Shown: positions 10,347-19,495, numbered from the stretch's first letter. The stretch is DNA of 64,000 nucleotides from SpSt-398 sp041752235 (GCA_041752235.1 JBGSHM010000028.1:12953-76952); one strand, 5' to 3'. Program-made: numbers and translations. The notes: generated by a model from the letters alone, not told the origin.

Positions 10347-10452
10347 GTGCAATTAGTTTAAGTTTCAAAAAAAAAATTGCGTAAACGGGGTTTACACAAC
10401 TTCGCCACTAAAGGACACATATTTTGGACTTTTTTATGCAACAAAGGTGCTC

Positions 10453-10479
10453 GTTAACGACTTGTTAACATTTGTTAAT
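10453..10479. promoter_or_regulatory. Three helically phased GTTAAC/T sites upstream of susC
   Basis: GTTAAC at 10453 and 10464 and GTTAAT at 10474: three near-identical hexamers spaced 11 and 10 bp, i.e. on one face of the helix, about 110 nt upstream of the SusC start. On the minus strand the downstream CACCTTTG differs from the TAnnTTTG promoter consensus at one position. Direct phased repeats immediately upstream of a promoter are what an activator site looks like. Confidence 0.4.
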
Positions 10480-10503
10480 GATTGATAAGCGGTCGGAAGG
10501 GTC

Positions 10504-12834
10504 TTATTTCTTTCGAAAACGGACCAGGGAAATGAGGACGGCCGGTAACAAAACCAGATTGGTGATGGTGGCGGTGATGAGTGTAAGGGAGGTAAGCCAC
10601 CCGAGTGACTGGGTTCCGCCAAATCCGCTAAAACAGAAGATGACAAAACCAGCGATCAATACAAGGGAGGTATAGATTATACTGATTCCTGTGCTGTGTA
10701 TGGTCTCGATCACAGTTTGTTGCATGTCAAATTGTTGCCGGGGCAGTTCCTGTTTAAAATTGATCAGGAACCGGATGGTGACATCGATCGCGATCCCCAA
10801 AGCCACGCTAAAGATCAGGACGGTGGATGGTTTCAGGCGGATGCCTACCCACCCCATCACCCCGGCGGTAATGACCAGTGGAATGATATTCGGGATCAAT
10901 GAACAAGCGAGGATACGGAGGGAGCGAAACAGGTACAACATACAAACAGCGATGAGCGCAAATGCCCAGCCGATACTTTCTTTCAAGCCGTTGATGATAA
11001 AGCGGTTTCCTTCCTGGAAGGTAACAGAGGTACCAGTAAGCCGTACTGAATATTTACTGGTGTCAAAAAGCTGGTTGGCTCTTTGCTGGATGGAATCCAG
11101 GATCTCCGGCAATCGGTGACTTCCCACATCGGCCATGTTCACACTGATACGCGCTTCCTGGCGGGAACTATCCATAAAGGAAGACACGATCCGGGAAAAG
11201 GAATTAGCGGTACCTCCGTTTTCAGAGGGACGCACACTAAAATATTGATTCAAGGCCGGCATCACATACTCATCCGGAACGGAATAATAGGCGCTGTCTC
11301 CTTCAAAAAAGGCCTGTTTAGCAAATTTCATCCCTTCCACAATGGATAAGGGTCGTGCCATCTCCGGACGGGCCGCAATGAACTGGGAAAGGGAATCAAT
11401 ATTCTTAAAGGTTTGCAATGCATTTCTGCGCAAGCCATTCTTTTGTCTGGTATCCAATATGATCTCCAGGGGCATGATCCCCCGGAAATTGGTCTCAAAG
11501 AACTTAAGGTCCGTGTAGATCTTGTCGGTTTTGGGAATATCATCTACAATAAACCCTTCGCTTTTTAACCGAAACATACCCACAACCGAAACGATCACGA
11601 TCAGCGATGAATAGATATAGATGAGTTTGCGGTGGTTGAGCGACCATCTTTCCAGGCGATCCAACCACCGGTTGAGCCGGGGATTGTCAAGGTATTTGGT
11701 ATGTCTGGATTTGGGTGCCGGGAGATAACTTAATACCGCAGGGATAAATGCCAAGGAAATGAAAAAGAGCAGCATGATATTGATACCCGCCACCACACCA
11801 AACTCTCGCAGTACTTCACTTTTGGTGAGGGCAAATACTGCAAAACCGATGGCGGCAGTCAGGTTACAGAATAAAGTGACGATTCCCATTTTCTCCACCA
11901 TCAACACCAGGGCCTGTTTTTTGTCACCGGTTTCATTGTAGGAAGTATGGAATTTATTGAGAAAATAAATGCAATTGGGTATCCCGATCACAACAACCAA
12001 TGGAGGAATAAGAGCGGTAAGCAGGGATATTTTGTAACCAAACATTTGCATCACCCCCAGGCTCCAGATCACTCCAATGACGACCACGGAAAGGGAAAGC
12101 CACATGGCAGATAGGGACCGGAAGAAAAGCAGGAGTATCAAGGCGGATAAAACAAAAGAGGCGATCAGAAACCATTTCATTTCATTCGCGATACGAACAG
12201 CCAGGATCGTGCGAATATGGGGCAACCCGCTTTGATGAATTTCCAGCTGATGTCTTTTGCCAAAATCACCCATGATACTGGTGATATCGTTAACTACCTT
12301 TTCCCTTTTCTTGGAGGCCAATACCTGCTTATTGATCCGGATACCCATGAGCCAGGAACGGGTTTCGGCATTGTACAGAAAACCTTTGTAAAAGGGTAAG
12401 GTTCCTAATAAGGCAAAACTGCTGTCGATCTCTTGCTGAGAAAGAAGTGTATCCCTGAATAAAGGAATAGAAAGTAACCTTTCGTCCTCGGTTGATTTGA
12501 CAAGATTGACCGCTGTGGCCACGGATAGAATATCCTCCACTCCGGGAATGCGACGAACCGTTTTTGAGGTAGCTGTAAAATCATTCCAAAAGGAGGCATT
12601 AGATAAACTGTCGGTTTGAAAACCGATCACCAGTAAATTGCCATCCTCGCCAAATTTTTTGCGAAATTCCTGATAGGCCTTGTATTTGGGATTATCGGTA
12701 GGAATGGCCCGCGCAAATTCATAACTCAACTCCACTTTATTTGCCAGATAACCCATACCTGCGGTCAATAAGGCCAGAAGGATCAAAAGAGGCAAGCGAT
12801 GTTTAACAATGAATTGACCGAGTTTACGCCACAT
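10504..12834 (-). CDS. RND-superfamily exporter (MMPL-like)
   Basis: 776 residues with the two-fold RND layout: TM1 about 14-31, a large periplasmic loop about 35-210, a cluster of five TM segments about 215-350, TM about 400-418, a second periplasmic loop, and a final TM cluster about 610-770. The conserved opening (VELSYEFARAIPTDNPKYKAY) and SVALGIAIDVTIRFLINF in the last cluster fit the single-gene RND/MMPL exporters that work without an outer-membrane partner. Such proteins move lipids or hydrophobic compounds; the substrate is unknown. It is monocistronic, upstream of the SusC/SusD operon on the same strand but 157 nt away. Confidence 0.85.
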   Translation of the reverse strand: MWRKLGQFIVKHRLPLLILLALLTAGMGYLANKVELSYEFARAIPTDNPKYKAYQEFRKKFGEDGNLLVIGFQTDSLSNASFWNDFTATSKTVRRIPGVEDILSVATAVNLVKSTEDERLLSIPLFRDTLLSQQEIDSSFALLGTLPFYKGFLYNAETRSWLMGIRINKQVLASKKREKVVNDITSIMGDFGKRHQLEIHQSGLPHIRTILAVRIANEMKWFLIASFVLSALILLLFFRSLSAMWLSLSVVVIGVIWSLGVMQMFGYKISLLTALIPPLVVVIGIPNCIYFLNKFHTSYNETGDKKQALVLMVEKMGIVTLFCNLTAAIGFAVFALTKSEVLREFGVVAGINIMLLFFISLAFIPAVLSYLPAPKSRHTKYLDNPRLNRWLDRLERWSLNHRKLIYIYSSLIVIVSVVGMFRLKSEGFIVDDIPKTDKIYTDLKFFETNFRGIMPLEIILDTRQKNGLRRNALQTFKNIDSLSQFIAARPEMARPLSIVEGMKFAKQAFFEGDSAYYSVPDEYVMPALNQYFSVRPSENGGTANSFSRIVSSFMDSSRQEARISVNMADVGSHRLPEILDSIQQRANQLFDTSKYSVRLTGTSVTFQEGNRFIINGLKESIGWAFALIAVCMLYLFRSLRILACSLIPNIIPLVITAGVMGWVGIRLKPSTVLIFSVALGIAIDVTIRFLINFKQELPRQQFDMQQTVIETIHSTGISIIYTSLVLIAGFVIFCFSGFGGTQSLGWLTSLTLITATITNLVLLPAVLISLVRFRKK

Positions 12835-12906
12835 AGTGTCTGGTTACTGTGCGGCAAAGAAACGAAATATTGTTAAGCAAAATTCGAGAAAACCGAAAAC
12901 AGAAAA

Positions 12907-12962
12907 GTGAATAGTGAATGGTGAATAGTGAATTGCATATTCACCATTCACTATTCACTTTT
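12907..12962. repeat. Heptad inverted-repeat element, GTGAATn family
   Basis: Eight consecutive 7-nt units (first GTGAATA, then GTGAATG) that switch to the complementary form (CACTATT type) after the centre without losing register. The arms 12903-12927 and 12938-12962 are perfectly complementary over 25 nt. It lies between the divergent RND exporter and porZ genes, ending 14 nt before the porZ start. Confidence 0.85.
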
Positions 12963-12976
12963 TCCTAACTTCGACT

Positions 12977-15265
12977 GTGGCCCTGAAAAAATTCTTCTAC
13001 CTCATCCTGATTTTTTTCGCAACAATGGCGGAAGCGCAGTCGCCCATTCCGCCGATTGGCCAATGGCGTGAGCACTTACCCTATCGTTCCGCAATTGGTG
13101 TGCTGGCAGCCGATGAAAAGATCTTTTGCGCCACCCCTTACTCACTTTTTTCAGTAGATACGGATGAGCAGTCCATCGAACGCTATAGTCGAATGACCGG
13201 ATTGAATGAGACAGGCCTGTCCTGTATGGCCTACGAGCCGGTGTCTGGCAAACTACTGATCGCGTATGTGAACAGTAATATTGATATCATTTATCGCAAC
13301 GATATCATCAATATTCCTGATATCAAACGCGAAGTAGTGACCGGAGATAAACGGATATATGCCGCCACAGCGATTCAGGGCGATTTTTTTCTCAGTACAG
13401 GACTGGGAGTGATCCGGGTGAATGCCGATCAATATGAGATCAGGTCCACCTGGATTATTGGAAATGGAGGAACACAGATTAAAGTGAATTCCCTGGTGTT
13501 GTTCAACGGGCTGTATCACGCCGCCACGGCTGAAGGCTTAAAAAAAGTATCCGCGGCAAACGCAGATCCTTCCTTTTTTGGCAATTGGGAAATACTAAGT
13601 GGGCAAAATGGTTTGCCGACCGGTGAATGTCGTGGTCTTGTTGTAGCCAATAATTCTTTATTTGCCCTGGTAGGTGATCAGGTATTTGTTTTGGGATCAA
13701 ATGGTCAATGGTCTCTTATTCAGGATTCACCCGGCTGGTCGTTCAACTCCATTTCGCCAGCGGGGAACAATGTATTGGTTTGTCAATCACAACCTGGCCA
13801 GGGACGGGTGTTGGAGATCAACAATAGTGGGTCAGTGTTAAACAGTTTCCAATCCGGGTTACTGGTACCCGTGTCGGCGTTACGACAAAATAACCTGACA
13901 TGGGTGGCTGATCAGGCCAATTCCCTGATCCGCTTTGATGGTGCGGGGGCCAGTTCATTTCGACCCAATTCTCCCGACTCCATTGCATTGGGAGGCCTAT
14001 TTGCCAGTAATAGCACTTTCTGGGCGAGTGCCGGTAGCCGTGCCGGTGCAAATAATAAAAATGGGTTGTTTCAATTGGCTGAAGGGGAATGGAAAAATTA
14101 CAATGGAAGAAATTTCCCGGTCTTGGATTCATTGTCTGATATCGTAACGGTTATTGCAGACCCCAAAACGGATACCGCCTGGACGGGATCATTTGGAGGA
14201 GGATTACTCCGGATCACTTCGGGAGGTGAGCTGACCATCTTTAAACAACATTCACCCTTGTCACCTGTTTTGTCTGCGCCAGGAGTGTACCGGGTAGCCG
14301 GATTGGCTATGGACAGGGATGATAACCTCTGGATCAGTAATGACGGAGCCGCTTCCCGCTTACAGGTCCGCAAAAAAGACGGCGACTGGCTTTCCTTTGA
14401 CCCTCCTTTTTCTACCGCCAACCGCTCCATGGGTTCCTTGTTAATCGATGGGTCGGGGCAGAAATGGATGATTTCACCCGGAGGGAATGGTTTGTTTTGT
14501 TTCAATGATAACAATACCCCCGATCTGTCTTCCGATGATCAATGGAAATGGTTTCGTCAGGGAGGGGGACAAGGTAATCTGCCTTCGAACCGGGTATTGA
14601 GTCTTGCCCTTGATAAAAGTGGATTTGTGTGGATCGGTACTGATGATGGAATCGGGATCATTCAATGTCCGGAGTCAGTATTTGGTTCGCCGGCTTGTGA
14701 AGCGATCATCCCGGTGGTTTTACAGGGAAATTTTGCCGGCTTTCTCTTCAAGGGGGAAGAGGTACGTGGCATCGCCGTGGATGGCGCCGATCGCAAATGG
14801 GTTGCCACGGGAAGCGGGGTTTTTCTGATCAGTTCCGAAGGGGAGAAGATCATTTATCAGTTCAATGAGTCCAACAGCCCATTGTTGAGCAATGATGTGC
14901 AACAAGTCACGATAGATGGATCTACCGGAGAGGTCTTTTTTGCTACAGCTAATGGACTTTGTTCTTTTCGGAGTACGGCTACGGAAGGTGGTGCAGTACA
15001 TGCTAACGTACTTGTTTTTCCCAACCCCGTACCTCCTGGATATGGCGGAACGATTGGAATAAAAGGATTAGCGGAAAATGCCACCGTCAAGATTACGGAA
15101 TTGGATGGGCGATTGGTTTTTCAAACCCGGGCACTGGGGGGACAGGCTGTTTGGGATGGAAAAGATTACCGGGGGAGAAGGATCTCCACCGGCGTTTACC
15201 TGGTATTGGTAAGTGATGGAAAAAAAGAAACCTTCGCTACCAAGATCGTTTTTATCAGTCAATGA
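12977..15265 (+). CDS. porZ: Type IX secretion system protein PorZ
   Basis: 762 residues. Signal peptide ending AEAQ, then the PorZ-typical IGQWREHLPYRSAIGV and a double beta-propeller (repeats such as GKLLIAYVNSNIDIIY, KSGFVWIGTDDGIGI), finishing in a type IX sorting domain (VFPNPVPPGYGG ... DGKDYRGRRISTGVYLVLV). In Bacteroidota PorZ stays on the surface and supplies anionic lipopolysaccharide to the sortase PorU for attaching secreted proteins. Start is a GTG at 12977; TAACTTCG at 12966-12973, one mismatch from the promoter consensus, would make the message nearly leaderless. Overlaps recO by ATGA, so the two are translationally coupled. Confidence 0.85.
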   Translation: MALKKFFYLILIFFATMAEAQSPIPPIGQWREHLPYRSAIGVLAADEKIFCATPYSLFSVDTDEQSIERYSRMTGLNETGLSCMAYEPVSGKLLIAYVNSNIDIIYRNDIINIPDIKREVVTGDKRIYAATAIQGDFFLSTGLGVIRVNADQYEIRSTWIIGNGGTQIKVNSLVLFNGLYHAATAEGLKKVSAANADPSFFGNWEILSGQNGLPTGECRGLVVANNSLFALVGDQVFVLGSNGQWSLIQDSPGWSFNSISPAGNNVLVCQSQPGQGRVLEINNSGSVLNSFQSGLLVPVSALRQNNLTWVADQANSLIRFDGAGASSFRPNSPDSIALGGLFASNSTFWASAGSRAGANNKNGLFQLAEGEWKNYNGRNFPVLDSLSDIVTVIADPKTDTAWTGSFGGGLLRITSGGELTIFKQHSPLSPVLSAPGVYRVAGLAMDRDDNLWISNDGAASRLQVRKKDGDWLSFDPPFSTANRSMGSLLIDGSGQKWMISPGGNGLFCFNDNNTPDLSSDDQWKWFRQGGGQGNLPSNRVLSLALDKSGFVWIGTDDGIGIIQCPESVFGSPACEAIIPVVLQGNFAGFLFKGEEVRGIAVDGADRKWVATGSGVFLISSEGEKIIYQFNESNSPLLSNDVQQVTIDGSTGEVFFATANGLCSFRSTATEGGAVHANVLVFPNPVPPGYGGTIGIKGLAENATVKITELDGRLVFQTRALGGQAVWDGKDYRGRRISTGVYLVLVSDGKKETFATKIVFISQ

Positions 15266-15993
15266 CACACGCAACCAAAGGGATCGTATTAAGGGCCGTT
15301 AAATACGGGGAGACCAGCCTGATCGTGCTGGTCTTTACCGAGCTATTTGGCATACAATCCTATATCGTCAATGGTGTACGCACGGCTAAAAAGGGCAGTG
15401 CCGGGGCCAATTGTTTTATGCCCGGCGCGATGCTTGATCTAGTCGTTTATCATCAGGAATCAAAGAATATTCAACGGATCAAAGAATATCGTTGGCATCG
15501 GATCTATCAACATTTGTTTTCCGATATACCCCGTCATGCCGTTTCCCAATTCATGGTCGAGTTGATGACCAAATGCCTGAAACAACCCGAAGCCAATGCC
15601 GATCTTTTTCATTTTTGTGAGGATGCGTTATTGCATCTCGACGAAAGCAACGATCCGGTCATGGCCAATTTTTCGCTCTACTTCGCCTTGAATTTTGCCA
15701 CTTTTTTTGGCTTTCGCATTGATGATCGAAATTCTTCGTTGTATTCGATACTCGATTTGCAGGAAGGATGTTTTGTCGACGAGATACCCGGGCACCCTTA
15801 TTTCATGGAAGGCGAACAGGCCAGGGTTTGTGGTGAATTGTTACGTGTAATGCAGCCGGGTGAATTGGAAGTCATAAGGCTTAACCGCGATTTCAGGAGA
15901 CAGTTGTTGTTTTCGTTGGAGAATTATTATGCATTGCATGTGCAGGATTTTGGGGTGATGAAGACGCTGGCTGTGTTGCGGGAGGTATTGTAG
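15262..15993 (+). CDS. recO: DNA repair protein RecO
   Basis: 243 residues: N-terminal OB fold with KGIVLRAVKYGETSLIVLVFTELFG and YIVNGVRTAKKG, then the helical RecO C-terminal domain (LYFALNFATFFGF). RecO anneals single strands and helps RecR load RecA in recombinational repair. The CxxC pairs that form a zinc finger in some RecO proteins are absent. Starts inside the stop codon of porZ (ATGA) and ends eight nt before the repeated element in the convergent gap. Confidence 0.92.
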   Translation: MTHATKGIVLRAVKYGETSLIVLVFTELFGIQSYIVNGVRTAKKGSAGANCFMPGAMLDLVVYHQESKNIQRIKEYRWHRIYQHLFSDIPRHAVSQFMVELMTKCLKQPEANADLFHFCEDALLHLDESNDPVMANFSLYFALNFATFFGFRIDDRNSSLYSILDLQEGCFVDEIPGHPYFMEGEQARVCGELLRVMQPGELEVIRLNRDFRRQLLFSLENYYALHVQDFGVMKTLAVLREVL

Positions 15994-15995
15994 CT

Positions 15996-16078
15996 TTTTA
16001 CCGCCAGGACGTGGGGGCGCAAGGGAACGCCAGGCTATCTTAGCGCTAGATTGTGTCTTTGTGCCTTGGCGGTAAAAT
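15996..16078. repeat. Octad inverted-repeat element A1 (CGCCAGGA family)
   Basis: TTTTTACCGCCAGGAC opens the element and CTTGGCGGTAAAA closes it, giving complementary ends. Inside, units of about eight bases repeat (CGCCAGGA on the left; TTGTGTCT, TTGTGCCT on the right). It fills the whole gap between the convergent recO and amidohydrolase stop codons. Relatives at 27427, 32873, 42933, 60234 and 63943. Confidence 0.8.
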
Positions 16079-16084
16079 CCATCC

Positions 16085-17263
16085 TCAAAAAACTCTATAC
16101 GATTCTCCCTTTTCCAACTCCAATACTACTACTCCGGGTTTTTTCCCCTTTTCAAAACTTCCCAGTTCCTTATCCCAAAGCAGCGCCCTGGCTCCATTCA
16201 TTGTGGCCCAACCAAGGATGGTTTCGCGTGGGATATGTGGAAAATGAAGGCGAATGGCCGCGATCTCTTTGCCGATGCTAAGTTGCCAGTTGCTGCTATA
16301 GCTATCTGTTCCGAGTATGATCTGGCAGTTGTGTTTTATAAAAAGATCGATCGGAGGTGTTTTATTCTCGATATAGAGATTGGCATTGATACAAAAACAA
16401 TACACTAATTGCAAACCATGGGCTATCGCATATTCATTGGCCCATATTATATCTTCCTCGGGCATATAGGTATTGTGAATAAGGAAAATGGTCTGGCCCT
16501 GATCAAAGAAAGGCAGACAGGAGCGGATACTGCTCATTCCGGTAACAGGAAAAGGAGAAGTCTCAATTCCAAAGATCCGGAACAAACGCAGGTATTCACC
16601 ACCTCCGCTTCGGTAAAGTTCATCCTCTGCGGGGTGTTCCTGGTTGTGCAAGGAGATCACTTGTCCGGCCGTGGCTTTGTTGATCCGTCTGAATGTATCC
16701 GGTGAAATGGTGTAGGGGGCATGGGGCACCAGGGTGGTACGGCATTGATGACCCCGGGTGGCGCAGGCCGCGATCAGCGCATCGGCTTGTGCCTGGTAAT
16801 GGGACATGTTCTGTGCCGCTTTTTCATCGGTGAAACCCAGTACTTCGACAAAGTTCTGCCAGTAGATCCGGCTGTTTGATTTAACCATTGCTGTATCGGC
16901 GGTGTTGCCAATATCTCCCACTGCGGCAATGCCATTGTCCCACATTTCTTTTTCGGCATCGATGATCCGTTGTTGAATAGTGGTGGCAGGGAAATCGAGT
17001 TTGGTGACTACGGAACAAAGAAATTCGATCAATCCTGTATGCGGTGGGATTACATCCTTCAAATGACTTAGTTCCAGGTGACAGTGCCCGTTGATAAGTC
17101 CGGGAACCAGCATGCCTTTATGATGAATGACATCCTCTCCCGCTTCGGCCTGCGGAACGATGGCTTCTACCTGCCCTTTTTCATTCAGGATCAAAACCTG
17201 CCCGGGCCCCCGGAAACGGTAGCCATCGAAAACTTCCTCTGCGCTGAATTTTTGGTAGCCCAT
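16085..17263 (-). CDS. Amidohydrolase-family deaminase, possibly aminodeoxyfutalosine deaminase
   Basis: 392 residues of the metal-dependent amidohydrolase superfamily: composite beta-sandwich start, GLINGHCHLELSHL with the metal HxH at His60/His62, LVPHAPYTIS, SLHNQEHPAEDE and the late GTDSYSSN with the metal-site Asp, closing with the FEKGKKPGVVV strand. This subgroup deaminates nucleoside-like compounds; the HLELSHL context resembles aminodeoxyfutalosine deaminases of the menaquinone route, but guanine or adenosine deaminase-type relatives are possible. No other futalosine gene is in the window. Its 5' end overlaps the prfA promoter region. Confidence 0.7.
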   Translation of the reverse strand: MGYQKFSAEEVFDGYRFRGPGQVLILNEKGQVEAIVPQAEAGEDVIHHKGMLVPGLINGHCHLELSHLKDVIPPHTGLIEFLCSVVTKLDFPATTIQQRIIDAEKEMWDNGIAAVGDIGNTADTAMVKSNSRIYWQNFVEVLGFTDEKAAQNMSHYQAQADALIAACATRGHQCRTTLVPHAPYTISPDTFRRINKATAGQVISLHNQEHPAEDELYRSGGGEYLRLFRIFGIETSPFPVTGMSSIRSCLPFFDQGQTIFLIHNTYMPEEDIIWANEYAIAHGLQLVYCFCINANLYIENKTPPIDLFIKHNCQIILGTDSYSSNWQLSIGKEIAAIRLHFPHIPRETILGWATMNGARALLWDKELGSFEKGKKPGVVVLELEKGESYRVF

Positions 17264-17277
17264 GCGGTCAAATCATT

Positions 17278-17285
17278 TAACTTTG
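17278..17285 (+). promoter_or_regulatory. prfA promoter (-7 element TAACTTTG)
   Basis: Perfect match to the Bacteroidota TAnnTTTG element, with TTTG 23 nt upstream (17251-17254) as a possible -33. A start near 17292 gives prfA a leader of about 85 nt containing the heptad hairpin at 17316-17350. Confidence 0.6.
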
Positions 17286-17315
17286 CGAGCCAAAATTAGG
17301 GATAAAGGACTGAGC

Positions 17316-17350
17316 GCTAAAAGCGAATAGCCTTATGCTTTTAGCTCCTT
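17316..17350. repeat. Heptad element, GCTAnTA family, in prfA leader
   Basis: Five in-phase 7-nt units each starting GC (GCTAAAA first, GCTTTTA fourth). GAGCGCTAAAAGC on the left pairs with GCTTTTAGCTC on the right apart from one bulge. Same family as 32906-32947 and 34456-34500. Lies in the probable 5' leader of prfA. Confidence 0.7.
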
Positions 17351-17376
17351 TTAAGAAAAAGAATCAATAAAAGAAA

Positions 17377-18444
17377 ATGCTGGATAAACTGGAAGCCATC
17401 AAAGCGCGATTTGATCAGTTGGGAGTAGCCCTTACCAACCCGGCGATCATTGGTGACAGCCGAAAGTTTGCTTCCACCAGCAAGGAGTACCGCAGTCTCG
17501 AGAAGATCGTGAGCGCGTATATGGATTATCGGAAGATGTTGGAGGATGTAAGCTTTTATCAGGAAGCCCTTCGGGGAAATGATGAAGAATTGCGTGATTT
17601 GGCCAAAATGGAGATGCCCGACCTGGAGGAAAGAAAGGGTAAACTGGAAGCACAGATCAGGCAGATGTTGATACCCAAGGATCCGCAGGACGAGAAGAAC
17701 GCGATCCTGGAGATCAGGGCCGGTACTGGCGGGGATGAAGCAAGTCTCTTTGCCGGGAACCTGCTGCGCATGTATATCCGCTATTGTGAAGGAAAAGGAT
17801 GGAAAACAGCCATTCTGAGTGAGAACGAGGGAACTGTGGGCGGATACAAGGAGGTGCAATTGGAAGTGGTTGGCGATGATGTGTATGGCACGCTCAAATT
17901 TGAGAGCGGGGTACACCGGGTGCAACGGGTTCCGGAAACGGAAGCAAGTGGCCGTGTACATACGTCGGCCGCTACTGTGGCAGTAATGCCCGAAGCAGAG
18001 GAAGTGGATTTTGAACTTCGCGAAAGCGATGTAAAGATGGAAACCGCGCGAAGCGGGGGTGCGGGTGGTCAGAATGTGAACAAGGTAGAGACCAAGGTAT
18101 TGCTGACCCACTTGCCAACCGGAACAGTAGTTGTTTGCCAAACTGAGCGAACACAGTTGGCCAACCGGGAAAAGGCCATGCAGATGATGCGTACCAAATT
18201 GTATGAAGAGCAGGTGCGCAAACAGGAAGATGAGATCGCGCGGCACCGGAAGAGTCTTGTGAGCACGGGTGACCGAAGCGCCAAGATACGGACCTATAAC
18301 TATCCCCAGGGCCGGGTGACCGATCACCGGATCAATTTCACCTCCTATAACCTCGATGCCGTAATGAATGGCGATATACAGGATTTTATTGATGCGCTGC
18401 AGTTTGCTGAGAACGCAGAGAAAATGACCCGCCAGGAGAATTAA
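17377..18444 (+). CDS. prfA: Peptide chain release factor 1
   Basis: 355 residues, the normal RF1 length. The catalytic GGQ is at 230-232 in SGGAGGQNVNKVET and the stop-codon-reading loop has PET (186-188) in VQRVPETEASGRVHTSA, the PxT form of RF1 rather than SPF of RF2. Terminates translation at UAA and UAG by hydrolysing peptidyl-tRNA. Promoter at 17278 and a hairpin leader precede it. Confidence 0.96.
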   Translation: MLDKLEAIKARFDQLGVALTNPAIIGDSRKFASTSKEYRSLEKIVSAYMDYRKMLEDVSFYQEALRGNDEELRDLAKMEMPDLEERKGKLEAQIRQMLIPKDPQDEKNAILEIRAGTGGDEASLFAGNLLRMYIRYCEGKGWKTAILSENEGTVGGYKEVQLEVVGDDVYGTLKFESGVHRVQRVPETEASGRVHTSAATVAVMPEAEEVDFELRESDVKMETARSGGAGGQNVNKVETKVLLTHLPTGTVVVCQTERTQLANREKAMQMMRTKLYEEQVRKQEDEIARHRKSLVSTGDRSAKIRTYNYPQGRVTDHRINFTSYNLDAVMNGDIQDFIDALQFAENAEKMTRQEN

Positions 18445-18507
18445 TTTTTTCATCATGCAACGGTTGGGACGAAATACCTAACTTGAATGCAATCAAAATC
18501 ATGAATC

Positions 18508-19128
18508 ATGCTTGACCAACTATTTAACCTGGTGAAGGAATATGCCCAGGAGCCTGTGATCGACAATCAGGCCATTCCCAATGAAAAGAATAATGAAGTA
18601 GTGGCTGAAGCCACGAATACCGTGGCCAGCGGTTTGCAAAATGTAATGGCCGGTGGTGGTGTACAAAGCATCATCCAGATGTTTCAGGGCAATGGCCAGG
18701 GTGGAGGCATTTCCTCCTTGCTCAAAAATCCCATGGTATCGATGATGATCGGCCATTTCACCAGTAAACTGGTAGGTAAATACAATATGAGTCCACAAGC
18801 TGCCGGGAATGTGGCCAATCAACTGATTCCCCAAACCTTGAACGGTTTGATCACCAAAACCAATGACCCCGCAAACAGCCAGTTTGACTTAAGCAACTTG
18901 TTGAACTCCCTATCGGGTGGTGGACAGCAAAGTGGTGGCGGCGGTGGATTGGATATTGGCGGATTGGTAAGCCGGTTTACCGGTGGTGGTATGGATTCCG
19001 ATGGTGATGGGGATGTTGATAGGCAAGACATGATCTCTAAATTCACCAGTCGTTCACAGGACAATCTGCAAAACCGTCAATCGGGTGGAGGTGTTATGGA
19101 TATGCTGAAAGGATTGATCGGAGGCTAA
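18508..19128 (+). CDS. Glycine-rich DUF937/YidB-like protein with an EF-hand-like loop
   Basis: 206 residues, no signal peptide or membrane segment. N-terminal helices (LFNLVKEYAQEPVI, then a stretch with VASGLQNVMAGGGVQSIIQMFQG) and a centre with MSPQAAGNVANQLIPQTLNGLI resemble the DUF937 group; glycine-rich linkers follow. Residues 163-174 (DSDGDGDVDRQD) have the spacing of a calcium-binding EF-hand or dockerin loop. Function unknown. Starts 63 nt after prfA and is followed by a clean terminator. Confidence 0.75.
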   Translation: MLDQLFNLVKEYAQEPVIDNQAIPNEKNNEVVAEATNTVASGLQNVMAGGGVQSIIQMFQGNGQGGGISSLLKNPMVSMMIGHFTSKLVGKYNMSPQAAGNVANQLIPQTLNGLITKTNDPANSQFDLSNLLNSLSGGGQQSGGGGGLDIGGLVSRFTGGGMDSDGDGDVDRQDMISKFTSRSQDNLQNRQSGGGVMDMLKGLIGG

Positions 19129-19156
19129 CAATTGGTAGTAATTTTTTTTGTATGGT

Positions 19157-19181
19157 GGGCCCTGAAAATGGGCCCTTTTTT
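19157..19181 (+). terminator. Intrinsic terminator after the DUF937-like gene
   Basis: GGGCCC, seven-base loop, GGGCCC, then six T. Confidence 0.88.
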
Positions 19182-19495
19182 ATGCACAATACCCCCTCTC
19201 CTGTGTATAAACCACAAAGTGGTATTGCATTTTCCTTTTCTTCTTTGTAATTATGATGAGAAGAGACTTGTATTTCAGGGATTTGTCATTGGAACGTCAG
19301 GCGATTTTCTTACCATTTTATTAGCAAATGCAGGTGCAACATTCAGGCCTCTGCCACGTTATATAGTTGTAGATCTTTCGTTTACAGTCAGTAGGAAGTG
19401 AAAATGTACGGAATAGCATTCGGAATAATGCTTGGTGAATTTTCGAAATGATGCTTTTAAACTTTCGTTAACAGCGACCTTCAAAATATTGGCAG
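19182..19495. other. Non-coding gap with no recognised feature
   Basis: No convincing gene, repeat unit or RNA fold in these 314 bases. A plus-strand reading frame of 89 codons (19132-19401) begins before the terminator at 19157 and has no credible composition or start, so it is not called. Confidence 0.5.

Noticed and set aside
12907..12962. Heptad and octad arrays as CRISPR repeats
   Set aside because: Units of 7-9 nt are directly joined with no spacers of constant length, and no cas gene is present.
17341..18456. Minus-strand open frame of 371 codons across prfA
   Set aside because: It is the exact antisense shadow of prfA, which has every RF1 landmark; the antisense product has no domain and unnatural His/Leu-rich composition.
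19132..19401. 89-codon plus-strand frame after the DUF937-like gene
   Set aside because: Contains the terminator at 19157-19181 within its first codons and has no promoter or start signal.
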